From NCBI GenBank assembly GCA_900772835.1, contig CAAGSA010000066.1, forward strand, positions 1-15,320: a stretch of 15,320 nt of DNA. Reading direction: 5' to 3'. Made by a program: the position numbers and the translations under genes. This document shows, in pieces, positions 7,311 to 14,676 of this stretch (positions within the stretch are counted from its first letter, which is position 1; each line of letters opens with the position of its first letter). The notes below the pieces were generated by a model. It did no database searches and was not told the origin of the DNA. It was given only the letters and a program-made list of their open reading frames with translations. Source of the DNA: an uncultured Prevotella sp. (lineage in GTDB: Bacteria; Bacteroidota; Bacteroidia; Bacteroidales; Bacteroidaceae).

Positions 7311-7790
7311 GATAACAGAAAAGGTATTAGGGTAAAGAAGATTAGGGATAACAAACATACAGTAAGGTATTGGATTTGAGGTAAAGATTGGATTACGCAA
7401 GGATAACAGGACGAAAAGTATTAGAGGTAAGGATTGAGGATAACAAACAGACGCAAGGTATTGGTCAGGTAGAAAAGATTGTTTAGATATTTGGTGACAG
7501 AATTGATAACGGATACAAACAGATGCTAAAGCCCGCACAGCGGGCAGGAGAAAGCGATAGAAATAAGATTTGGGAGAATAATTGATAATGAAAGTCTTCA
7601 GAAGACTTGATTTTAAAAGATAGGTTATTAATAATAGATTTAGGTAAAGGATTAGTTGTTTGATTAGCGTTGGTCACCCCTGTTTGCTGTAAAAAACAGC
7701 AACAGGTTAGTGGGTAACGGAACATGGATGAGAAAGATTATTAGGAAAGAATAAATGTTTTAGACGTTAGTAACAGACATTATATAGGCT

Positions 7791-7827
7791 GAGAGATTGC
7801 TCGCATAAAGCGGCAGTCTCTTTTTTT
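7791..7827 (+). terminator. Intrinsic terminator of the candidate ncRNA
   Basis: A hairpin with left arm about 7792-7803 and right arm about 7810-7821 has a short ATAAAG-type loop, two G-T wobbles and one bulge, and is followed by seven T residues (7821-7827). It ends about 40 bases before the -7 box of the next gene. Confidence 0.8.
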
Positions 7828-7863
7828 ATGCCCTCACGGTGTGCCGACATCAGGAAAAATGTG

Positions 7864-7871
7864 TACTTTTG
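7864..7871 (+). promoter_or_regulatory. -7 box for the TauE/SafE-like gene
   Basis: TACTTTTG matches TAnnTTTG; the start would be near 7877 with a leader of about 120 nt. No good TTTG lies 19 bases upstream. It excludes the in-frame ATG at 7841 as a natural start for this transcript. Confidence 0.5.
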
Positions 7872-7920
7872 CACTCTCCGGCAGTACAACTAACTATCCT
7901 GAGCCATCGCGTAAGCTGTA

Positions 7921-7956
7921 TGCACCACCGCGCAAGCAGTCTGCACCACCGCGCAA
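7921..7956 (+). repeat. 15-bp direct repeat with 21-bp period in the TauE leader
   Basis: TGCACCACCGCGCAA is present at 7921-7935 and again at 7942-7956. It lies in the transcribed leader of the next gene. The period is a multiple of three, and the frame of the downstream gene is open through it (Ala-Pro-Pro-Arg-Lys twice), but it lies before the likely start. Confidence 0.8.
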
Positions 7957-7999
7957 ACGCCCTGCCCCACTGCCGGCAATACATAAACAAGGAAAAGAA

Positions 8000-8725
8000 A
8001 TGACAACAATAATACTGATATTCCTACTGAGCCTTATTGGAGCTTTCGTACTGAGAGTGTGCGGCTTTGGTTTCGGAGTGTTCACAATGGCGTGGCTGCC
8101 CTACCTGCTGCCGTCGTACGGCGAGGCAACCACACTCTCGGGAATGCTCGCCATGAGCGGCTCAATCCTCGTAGCGGTGAAGAACCGCTGCCACATCAAC
8201 TGGCACAAGCTCACCCCTATCCTGCTCACGTTCATCATAACCTCGTGTGCATCAATCCATTTTGTATCGCTCACCGACGACCATCTGCTCAAGCGCATCC
8301 TCGGTGTGATGCTCATAGTGGCAAGTATCTGGTTTCTTGCCATCAGCAAACGGGTGAAAGTGAAGCCCACACTGCCTGTGCAAATAAGTATGGGCACCAT
8401 TTCGGGTGTCATGGGTGGACTCTTCGCCATGCACGGTCCGGCTGCAGTGCTGTATTTCCTTGCCTGTTCGAAAGACAAAGATGAATACGTGGCACTCACG
8501 ATGAGTTATCTTCTGCTGGGAAATATCATAATGCTCGGCTTCCGCATAAACAACGGTTTCCTCACACCTGCCGTGGGCTATGCCTTTCTGTATGGCATTG
8601 TTGCCGTTGCTATCGGCACCTGGATTGGCAGCAAGGTGTTTCGCCGCATGTCCACCGATGTGGTCAAGAAGGTGTCGTATGCCTACATTGCCGTGAGCGG
8701 TATTCTGTCGCTCTTGATGGCATAA
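8000..8725 (+). CDS. TauE/SafE-family membrane permease
   Basis: A 241-residue inner-membrane protein of the TauE/SafE family, whose members export sulfite, sulfoacetate or other organic anions. It has about eight hydrophobic helices in two halves. The first begins LIGAFVLRVCGFGFGVFTM (12-30), and the second begins GTISGVMGGLFAMHGPAAVLYF (split across 132-153), the family's typical G-x-x-x-G-G-x-F-x-x-x-G-P repeat. The length is normal. The start at 8000 is supported by AAGGAA seven bases upstream and by loss of hydrophobicity before it. The open frame reaches back to an ATG at 7841, but that adds a 53-residue Pro/Arg-rich stretch upstream of the likely transcription start. The gene stands alone between two repeat regions. 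The substrate is unknown. Confidence 0.83.
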   Translation: MTTIILIFLLSLIGAFVLRVCGFGFGVFTMAWLPYLLPSYGEATTLSGMLAMSGSILVAVKNRCHINWHKLTPILLTFIITSCASIHFVSLTDDHLLKRILGVMLIVASIWFLAISKRVKVKPTLPVQISMGTISGVMGGLFAMHGPAAVLYFLACSKDKDEYVALTMSYLLLGNIIMLGFRINNGFLTPAVGYAFLYGIVAVAIGTWIGSKVFRRMSTDVVKKVSYAYIAVSGILSLLMA

Positions 8726-8817
8726 CCAGTCCACAGGTCTTTATCCATTATTGTCAAGTCCCCAAGCCATAACCGACAATACACCCTTCAAAAAGCCCCC
8801 GACAAACAACAACAAAA

Positions 8818-8971
8818 AATCAAACTTTATTCAAATACGAACCAAACATTATTCAAATATTGTTCAATAAAAGTTCAATAATTGTTCAATAAAAATTCAA
8901 TGATTGTTCAACCTAAGTTCAATGATTGTTCAACCTAAGTTCAATGATTGTTCAATAAAAATTCAATGATG
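8818..8971. repeat. AT-rich 22-bp tandem array with 11-bp phasing
   Basis: Five full 22-bp units occupy 8862-8883, 8884-8905, 8906-8927, 8928-8949 and 8950-8971; two decayed units precede them (8818-8839 and 8840-8861). Each unit is two 11-bp halves starting with (G/A)TTCAA. TTCAA starts at 8852 and then every 11 bases up to 8962, eleven in a row, and also at 8830. The middle two units share a CCTAA variant, which suggests local duplication. It is non-coding: 22 is not a multiple of three. The rest of the 325-base gap 8726-9050 holds only the hairpin at 8988-9032. Confidence 0.93.
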
Positions 8972-8987
8972 CATCTGTCTATAACCA

Positions 8988-9032
8988 ATAATGACCCACG
9001 GCATTGTCGTTATCAATGCTGTGAGCCATTAT
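8988..9032 (-). terminator. Long hairpin between convergent genes, probable terminator of the glycan operon
   Basis: Arms 8988-9006 and 9014-9032 pair over 19 positions with two mismatches and one G-T, around a 7-base loop. The hairpin starts about 20 bases beyond the stop of the beta-helix gene. The T-run is weak on both strands. Confidence 0.5.
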
Positions 9033-9050
9033 CATATTATGTATAAGGAA

Positions 9051-10811
9051 TTACATCAGTTTTATACCAGCCTTTGCCTTTATGGTGTCGCTGACTGCCG
9101 GGCCATTGTTCTCCCAGTTGTTGCAGGGACCGTTGGCATTTTTCAGATATTTTTCCGTCGGTGTCCAGTTGTTACGCACGGTGATGCACGACGAGCCCTC
9201 ATCCGTATAGAGATAGAACCAATGGTTCGGGTCGTGCGCATAGCCCGGAGAATATATGTCGCGCACCACGTTCTCCTCCACGAAGGAATGCGGTTGCGAA
9301 CCGAGTGTATATATTCCGGCTGTGTCGTACATGTGCTTGGCGTAATGGTGTATCAGATTGCCTTTCACGAGATTGTTCGCCATCGAGCAAACCTGCTGGT
9401 TCCATCCCCAGCCCATGCTGATACCCGTGTATGACACCTCACTGATTTCGTTGTGCAGAATTCTGATGTCGCGCACGAAACCTGCGCCTATTCCCACGCA
9501 TCCCCAGTCCTCGTTCGTGGCATCGGTCACAGTGTTGTTGTCAATGGTCAGCCCGGTGCAGATTATTCGGCTGTCCATCGGGTTGTACGGCAGATGCGCC
9601 TCATGGGTCTCCGGTCCGAAGCTTCCGGCAAGAATACCGTTGCCTCCCACATCGCGCACCGTACAGCGCGAGATGCTCCCACCCTTGGTATACTGGTGGA
9701 ACTCGATGCCCGTGGAAGCACAGTGCTCTATGGTGCAGCTGCGGAAGTCCACGTTCTCCGCACAGTTCACGCTCACCGCGGCTGCCGGTCTGCCCACCCA
9801 TCCCTGGTTGTCGAGCTTGTGGTCGCCGTTGGGTCGTGCCTGCTTCGGCCGCATCTTGTATGCCTCTATCATATACATACCTGCCTGGAGCGGTGCGTGT
9901 CCGCTTATGGAGGGGCGCATCCACGTGGCGTAGCTGAAGCCCACGCCCTCTATGCTCACGTTCCTCACCGGGTTGTCGGGCGTGCCCTCAACCCTCAGCA
10001 GCGTCTCCACCGCCGGCACCTCCACGTCGGCCTTCGCCATATCCTCGCCCTTGCGCGGCATATAATACACTTTCTGCTCCCTTGCGTCGAGATACCACTC
10101 GCCCGGAGCATCAAGCAGAGCCTTGTCGTTGGTCAGATAGAAAGCCGAATTATGTCCGTCGGCGGTCACCATCGGCGACGGCCAGGGGTGCATGAAATGT
10201 ATGTGGCTCTCCGGCTGGTGGAAGCTGACGGCGGCGCTGTCGCCCTGAATCTTCACGCTCTTGATGCGCAGATTAGCCACACACCACATCTCGTGCAGCA
10301 CCATCTCGGCGTGGCGTGCATTCTGTATTTTCTTCACTGCCGCCGCCGGCACATACAGTATCTCGTTCTTCTTGTCCACACTGCGTATGCGGTACATCTT
10401 CTCAAAGTCGTCCACGTCTCTCGCCCTGTCCGCCTTTCTGCCGTTCACCCACAGTTGGCGGAACTCCAGCGGTCTGCCGTTGAACTCCGGCACGTCTGCC
10501 ACATACATCCTGCCCTGCTTTTTCCATCCCGTGATGCGCACACCGCCGCTCACCACGGCGTTGCCGTCGGCAATGATACGCGTGCCGTTGTCCTCGGGGC
10601 GCACCACCACGGTCTGGTTCAGCCGATACGTGCCCGGCAGCAGACGTATGCAGACGTCAGTGGCTCCGTTCGTCCTCCGCTCCTCGCGTGCCTGCTGCAG
10701 TGCCTTTTCTATGGCGTAGGGACCGGGGCTGACGGTGATGTCGGTGGCAAACGACGGCGCCACCGACATCGCTGCCAGACATGCCTGCAATATTCTTCTA
10801 CTTATATTCAT
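9051..10811 (-). CDS. Secreted parallel beta-helix glycoside hydrolase, GH141-like
   Basis: A 586-residue exported protein with a Sec signal peptide (about 1-22, ending PSFA). The N-terminal part has LLPGTYRLNQTVVVRPED (split across 57-74) and VVSGGVRITGW (86-96), the opening layout of GH141 and related beta-helix hydrolases, followed by a beta-sandwich-like insertion. From about residue 290 to 560 there are right-handed parallel beta-helix turns, seen as repeated N-x-(V/I) and GI motifs, such as STGIEFHQY, GNGILAGS, YTGISMGWGW and DTAGIYTL. GH141 includes an alpha-L-fucosidase acting on rhamnogalacturonan II. I cannot assign the catalytic acids here, and other polysaccharide-acting beta-helix families (GH120-like, lyases) remain possible. 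It is last in a four-gene run, 85 bases after the GH127 gene. Confidence 0.72.
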   Translation of the reverse strand: MNISRRILQACLAAMSVAPSFATDITVSPGPYAIEKALQQAREERRTNGATDVCIRLLPGTYRLNQTVVVRPEDNGTRIIADGNAVVSGGVRITGWKKQGRMYVADVPEFNGRPLEFRQLWVNGRKADRARDVDDFEKMYRIRSVDKKNEILYVPAAAVKKIQNARHAEMVLHEMWCVANLRIKSVKIQGDSAAVSFHQPESHIHFMHPWPSPMVTADGHNSAFYLTNDKALLDAPGEWYLDAREQKVYYMPRKGEDMAKADVEVPAVETLLRVEGTPDNPVRNVSIEGVGFSYATWMRPSISGHAPLQAGMYMIEAYKMRPKQARPNGDHKLDNQGWVGRPAAAVSVNCAENVDFRSCTIEHCASTGIEFHQYTKGGSISRCTVRDVGGNGILAGSFGPETHEAHLPYNPMDSRIICTGLTIDNNTVTDATNEDWGCVGIGAGFVRDIRILHNEISEVSYTGISMGWGWNQQVCSMANNLVKGNLIHHYAKHMYDTAGIYTLGSQPHSFVEENVVRDIYSPGYAHDPNHWFYLYTDEGSSCITVRNNWTPTEKYLKNANGPCNNWENNGPAVSDTIKAKAGIKLM

Positions 10812-10896
10812 AAGCCTGTGATTCTCTTTTTCCTGATTTGAAGTCTATTCCTCTTTTCTCTTTTCCGTCTTCCTGTGATATATAAGCTTCCCTGTT

Positions 10897-12978
10897 TCAG
10901 AGTGTCGGAATCCACACCGTCATCTCGCTCTTTCCGCGGTTTCCCCAGGCGTAATACGGTATGAGGCGCACCTTCACGGTATGTTTCTCTGTCGAAGCCT
11001 CGCGGTAGAGCTGTCCCTTCCACGATTTCTCGACGCGGCACTGCACCTCTGCCTCGAGAGCCTTGATGCGGCTGCCGTCGATGGTCATATCCACGGGCGT
11101 GAACTTCGTGTCGAGCGGAATGGCAATATCGTCGATAGACACACCGCCGAGGTCGTTGCTCTCCAGACAGTACACGATAGGGCCGCGCTGCACAGCTATC
11201 TGTCCGCGGTTCTCTTCCACAAGCGGATTCGCCTCAACGAGCCGCGTGCGCATCGGCATGCTGATTGCCACCACGTCGCCCTTCTTCCATGTGCGGTTCA
11301 GTGCGGCGTATGTGCCTGCCTTTGCCTCCACGCCTGTTGCCTCACCGTTCACGGTCAGCGTTGCTCCCTCGGTACACCATTCCGGCACTCTCAGCCTCAT
11401 CTCGAACTGCTTCTTGCCCTTCAGTCTGTCGATGCTGATGCTCACGTTGCCGTCCCACGGATAGTCGGTCTTCTGCGTCAGTGCCACCTCGCCTATGCCA
11501 TCCACTGTCGTGCGCAGCGTGTTGTCGCCGTAGAGGTTCACGTATATAGCGTTCTTGCCCACGGAGTAGGCATAGTCCTGCACCTCGCACAGTGTGCGCA
11601 GCGTGTTCGGCGGACAGCAGAAGCAGCTGATGTATTCGGTGCGCTCCTTTGGCCAGCGTAGCGTGTAGGGCAGGTCTTTCGACATCCGCATCGGGTTGGT
11701 GTAGAAATATTTCTTTCCGTCGAGACTGATGCCCGAGAGTATGCTGTTGTAGATGCAGTTCTCCACCACGTCGGTGTATTTTGCCTCGCCCGTGGCTGCG
11801 AACATTCGCCAGTTGAAGAACAGGTTTCCTATGTTTGCGCATGTCTCGTTGTGGGCTGTGGAGTGCGGCAGCTGGTATGGGCGTCCGTAGCTCTGGTGCA
11901 CCTTCTGCACGTTGTCGGGCTTATAGTCGGTGCCGTCGGGCGAAGTGCCGTCGTAGAGTGCTCCGCAAGCTCCCGTGATATACATCTTCCGCGTCACGAT
12001 GTCCTCCCATATCGACTCCAGATTCTTCATCAGCTGCTCTTCGCCGCTCTCCAGATAGAGGTCGGCCACTCCGGCATACAGATAGTTTGCACGCACAGAA
12101 TGCCCCATCGCCTTATACTGCTGGCGGAAGGGCACACGGTCCTGGTTGTCGTCGGTACCGTTCTCCACCTTGCCCCGAATGTCGATGAGCTTCTGCGCGA
12201 GTTCCAGATATTTCGGGTTTCCCGTCTCGCGATACATCTCTGCCACTGCCATATAGTGCGACGGACAGATGGCATTACGTGCCAGTTCGTCCGATGCCCG
12301 CTTGTAGAAATCGTAGAGGAAGTCGGTGGCCTTCACCGCACAGTCGAAGAGTGTGGTCTTGCCCGTGGCGCGCTTGTGCATGATGCCTGCCGTGATGAGG
12401 TGCCCCAGGTTGTAGGTCTCGAAGTTCAGTCTGTTGCCGAAGGCTCCGTCCTTGCCCGTGCCCACCTTTGTGCCTATGGTCTCGTTCTCCTTTGCCTCTT
12501 CCTTGGCAGTCTGCTGCCTGTTCATCTCGGCTATGATCACGGGGGTGTGCAGGTATCCGTCCGGGCGCTGCGACTTCTGTATGAGTTCCACGAATCGGTC
12601 CATAATTCTGCCCACCTCGGGGTCTTTGTTCACGGCATACACCGCCGTCAGCGCCTCAAGCCATTTATACATGTCGCCATCGTGGAATGGCGGTCCGTGG
12701 CGTTTGCCCTTCTTCTCGCCTGCGGCGATGAGGAAGTTGTTCCATCCGTGGCCCTTGTCTGATTTCCAGGTCTCCCACATGCTCTGCACCGATGTTCCGC
12801 TGAACACTCCGAAGCGTTCGCCCCAGAATCCTCCGGTCCACTTCACGGCGTCGACGGGTGTCGACGCCACCACGGCATATTTGCTCTTCCGCGTGTCGGT
12901 GATGCCGTTCTTCTGCGCCATTGTCTGGCTGCATGCCGCGAGCATTGCCATTGTTGAGAATATCAATGTCTTCTTCAT
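10897..12978 (-). CDS. GH127-family glycoside hydrolase (beta-L-arabinofuranosidase type, former DUF1680)
   Basis: A 693-residue exported enzyme with an (alpha/alpha)6-barrel followed by beta-sandwich domains. GH127 uses a cysteine nucleophile held by zinc; the ligands are visible as E378 and C380 (HNETCAN) and C454-C455 (SCFCCPPN), corresponding to E338, C340, C417 and C418 of the Bifidobacterium HypBA1 enzyme. WTGGFWGERF (47-56) and HDGDMYKWLEA (99-109) are typical early barrel motifs. The first 22 residues are a signal peptide. LAAC (13-16) looks like a lipobox, so the protein may be lipid-anchored, but no acidic export signal follows, and type I cleavage after TMA is an alternative. Family members release beta-L-arabinofuranose, and a relative removes aceric acid from rhamnogalacturonan II. 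It lies 26 bases after DUF3826 and is co-directional with GH141. Confidence 0.9.
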   Translation of the reverse strand: MKKTLIFSTMAMLAACSQTMAQKNGITDTRKSKYAVVASTPVDAVKWTGGFWGERFGVFSGTSVQSMWETWKSDKGHGWNNFLIAAGEKKGKRHGPPFHDGDMYKWLEALTAVYAVNKDPEVGRIMDRFVELIQKSQRPDGYLHTPVIIAEMNRQQTAKEEAKENETIGTKVGTGKDGAFGNRLNFETYNLGHLITAGIMHKRATGKTTLFDCAVKATDFLYDFYKRASDELARNAICPSHYMAVAEMYRETGNPKYLELAQKLIDIRGKVENGTDDNQDRVPFRQQYKAMGHSVRANYLYAGVADLYLESGEEQLMKNLESIWEDIVTRKMYITGACGALYDGTSPDGTDYKPDNVQKVHQSYGRPYQLPHSTAHNETCANIGNLFFNWRMFAATGEAKYTDVVENCIYNSILSGISLDGKKYFYTNPMRMSKDLPYTLRWPKERTEYISCFCCPPNTLRTLCEVQDYAYSVGKNAIYVNLYGDNTLRTTVDGIGEVALTQKTDYPWDGNVSISIDRLKGKKQFEMRLRVPEWCTEGATLTVNGEATGVEAKAGTYAALNRTWKKGDVVAISMPMRTRLVEANPLVEENRGQIAVQRGPIVYCLESNDLGGVSIDDIAIPLDTKFTPVDMTIDGSRIKALEAEVQCRVEKSWKGQLYREASTEKHTVKVRLIPYYAWGNRGKSEMTVWIPTL

Positions 12979-13004
12979 TATCTTCTGATTTGTTTTGTTT
13001 CTTT

Positions 13005-13670
13005 TTATATTGTTCCTCCTTTAGCCTTGATTCGCTTGTACCATTCCTCGCGCTCCTTCACCAGGTCGTAGCCGCGTTTCGACAGCCAGTTGTTTATCCT
13101 TCCCTTGTATTTGCCGAAGGTCTCGTGTTTCTTCTTCGAGCTTTCCGCGTCGATGGCATATTCCCTGCCCTCCTTGAGCCAGGCCAGGATCTGCGCCTTC
13201 TCCTCTTCGGTCAGCGTAGGAATCATGTCGCACTGCGCGGTGTAGGTCACGTTCACCACGTTGTACGTCAGCACGTCCTTCACCGTTTCCACCTCCCCGT
13301 CGGTGAGATAAAGCCCGAGGTCGGCGATGAATCCGAAATGGCTCTTGTAGAGCTTCTGGTCTTTCTGCATCTCTGCATACTCCATCTTCTGCTTCTTGCT
13401 GTCGCCCTGCATTGTCTTTGCCACAGCCTTTATGCTGTCGCGCTCCGAATAGATGTCGTTGAGCCTGAAATAGCGGTTCGCCACGATGTTCTGTACCTGG
13501 TTTCCCTTTTCTGTGCCGGTGATGCCCAGCGCGTCGGTCACCTTGCGCGAGCGCTGCATTATAGTTTCCACATACTTCGGGTCGCGCCCCTTGGTGTCCG
13601 GTTCCACAGCCCTTGCCGCCATTGTACCCATTGCGAGCAGGACGGCTGCCATTACTAATAATTTCTTCAT
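13005..13670 (-). CDS. Secreted DUF3826 protein
   Basis: A 221-residue exported protein with a signal peptide (about 1-21, ending ARA). The mature part is mostly helical and highly charged. It matches my recollection of DUF3826, a family of unknown function that occurs in Bacteroidetes glycan-utilisation clusters. Landmarks are an N-terminal RSRKVTDALGI helix, VQNIVANRYFRLNDIY and, near the C-terminus, a KYKGRINNWLSKRGYDL stretch. No catalytic motif is recognisable. Its ATG overlaps the stop codon of the upstream gene (TAATG at 13672-13668), so translation is likely coupled. Its position between an isomerase-like protein and GH127 suggests a periplasmic role in handling the same glycan. Confidence 0.75.
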   Translation of the reverse strand: MKKLLVMAAVLLAMGTMAARAVEPDTKGRDPKYVETIMQRSRKVTDALGITGTEKGNQVQNIVANRYFRLNDIYSERDSIKAVAKTMQGDSKKQKMEYAEMQKDQKLYKSHFGFIADLGLYLTDGEVETVKDVLTYNVVNVTYTAQCDMIPTLTEEEKAQILAWLKEGREYAIDAESSKKKHETFGKYKGRINNWLSKRGYDLVKEREEWYKRIKAKGGTI

Positions 13671-14548
13671 TATTCCTGTTCAAATATTTCTTTCAGATAT
13701 TTCACGTTCTCTCCATAGTTTGCCTTCACGTTGCGCACCTGCTTCACGTCGCGGCTGCGCTCCACGAACAGCCATCCCGTCCATCCCGTCTTGTCGAGCA
13801 GCCGCTTCACTGCGGGCATATCCACCGCCTTGTCGTGGCGCAGCCACACGCCGTCGGTGTTGCTCGCGTGTATGGCGCAGATGTTCTCAGCCCCCAGTTT
13901 TTTCATGTCGCGCACGATATCGCGGCGGTTCTCCACGGCAGTCTGCAGCTTGTAGAATATCTTTATCCCCTTGGAGCCTATCTCACGCAGCAGCCGTCGG
14001 TTGCCCTTGGCGTCGAGCGGCGTGTCGATGCCGATCACCTTTCCGCGCCTGTGCGCCATGTCGCCGGCTATACGCAGGCGGCGCACCACTTCGGCTCTGA
14101 GCGGCAGCGAGTCTGTCCAGTTGTTTCCGCAGCCCCCGAGCGGCAGGAAAGCCACCGTAGCCTGCATCAGGTCCATCGTGTTCAGACAGTCTTCCACAAG
14201 CCACTGCCAACTCTTCTTTGCGGCGAAGCTCTGCCCATAGAAGCCCGACATCGCCACGGCTCCCACCTTCATACCGAGGCTGTCGGCCGTGTGGCGGAAG
14301 AGGCGTGCCGCTTCCGGGTCGCGCATCTTGTTGTCGAAAGAGTCGCGCCTGCCCAGTCCGCCCATGTCCATCTCCAGTCCGTCGCATCCCAATTCCTTGG
14401 CAAGCTTGAATTCACCGAGCTTCTGGCGTTTCAGCACCATCCAGTCGCACACTCCCACCTGGTAGCGTTTCTGTGCCCAGGCGCCGTCGGGGAGCATCAT
14501 CCCCCCGAGCAAAACTGATAATAATATAATATTCCGAAATTTCATCAT
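13670..14548 (-). CDS. Exported TIM-barrel sugar isomerase/epimerase-like protein
   Basis: A 292-residue protein of the xylose-isomerase-like TIM-barrel superfamily (sugar phosphate isomerase/epimerase class), with a signal peptide ending AWAQ (cleavage near 25). Motifs expected for the metal site lie at the strand ends: GCDGLEMDMGG (E59), VIGIDTPL (D175), CAIHASNTDG (H227) and WLFVERSRD (E263). At one position Asp stands where Glu is common. Export points to free or oligomeric sugars in the periplasm rather than sugar phosphates. It opens the operon-like run and overlaps DUF3826 by one base. Two adjacent ATGs (14548 and 14545) are equal candidates. A GTG at 14575 would put nine extra residues before the signal peptide and was rejected. 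Confidence 0.8.
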   Translation of the reverse strand: MMKFRNIILLSVLLGGMMLPDGAWAQKRYQVGVCDWMVLKRQKLGEFKLAKELGCDGLEMDMGGLGRRDSFDNKMRDPEAARLFRHTADSLGMKVGAVAMSGFYGQSFAAKKSWQWLVEDCLNTMDLMQATVAFLPLGGCGNNWTDSLPLRAEVVRRLRIAGDMAHRRGKVIGIDTPLDAKGNRRLLREIGSKGIKIFYKLQTAVENRRDIVRDMKKLGAENICAIHASNTDGVWLRHDKAVDMPAVKRLLDKTGWTGWLFVERSRDVKQVRNVKANYGENVKYLKEIFEQE

Positions 14549-14590
14549 AGATATAATAAGGACGCGCGAGGCCACTGTTTGTAACTAAAC

Positions 14591-14665
14591 ATGCCGTTTA
14601 CGACCCGCAAACGGCATAGTAACGGTTCGCAAACGCCCCATTTACGACCCGCAAACGGCATAGTA
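14591..14665. repeat. GC-rich repeats with 22-bp spacing and an inverted repeat, upstream of the glycan operon
   Basis: A 25-base direct repeat occupies 14597-14621 and 14641-14665 (it includes TTTACGACCCGCAAACGG), 44 bases apart. The core GCAAACG occurs three times at 14607, 14629 and 14651, exactly 22 bases apart. The first copy also forms a 9-bp hairpin (14591-14599 with 14609-14617, 9-base loop). It lies between the 72-residue gene and the isomerase-like gene, where a promoter or operator of the operon would be expected, but I see no TAnnTTTG box there. Confidence 0.8.
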
Positions 14666-14676
14666 CGGGTTGCCGC

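Larger units (their letters stand above)
7043..7827 (+). ncRNA. Candidate long non-coding RNA, about 0.8 kb
   Basis: The unit is defined by a clear promoter (7007-7037) and a clear intrinsic terminator (7791-7827), with no credible ORF on the plus strand between them (the longest ATG frames I followed are about 20 codons). The 5' part is purine-rich and repeated with a 22-bp period. The 3' part holds hairpins: GCCCGC/GCGGGC (7531-7536 with 7540-7545), AAGTCTT/AAGACTT (7592-7598 with 7602-7608), and an 11-bp bulged stem (7679-7690 with 7696-7706) that may be closed by outer ACCC/GGGT pairing. It does not show the conserved parts of RNase P RNA, tmRNA or SRP RNA that I would recognise. It could also be a decayed gene that kept its promoter and terminator. 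Confidence 0.35.

Noticed and set aside
7135..7486. Possible CRISPR array from regular 22-bp spacing
   Set aside because: The repeats are contiguous and degenerate with no unique spacers, and no cas gene is in the window.
7531..7706. RNase P RNA, tmRNA or SRP RNA in the candidate ncRNA
   Set aside because: None of the conserved segments of these RNAs is visible, and the repeat-rich 5' half does not fit them.
7194..7725. Minus-strand open frames of 114 and 80 codons
   Set aside because: Their Leu/Ile/Pro/Ser-rich products come from the purine-rich repeats on the plus strand; no start context, no domain.
7841..7999. Upstream in-frame start for the TauE/SafE-like gene
   Set aside because: The ATG at 7841 lies upstream of the -7 box and would put a 53-residue polar Pro/Arg stretch before the first membrane helix.
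8749..8781. TATTGTC/GACAATA inverted repeat after the TauE-like gene as a terminator
   Set aside because: Only a 7-bp stem with a 19-base loop and no T-run.
9453..10841. Plus-strand open frame of 462 codons opposite the GH141-like gene
   Set aside because: A shadow caused by GC-rich codons; no motif, and the opposite strand has a signal peptide and beta-helix repeats.
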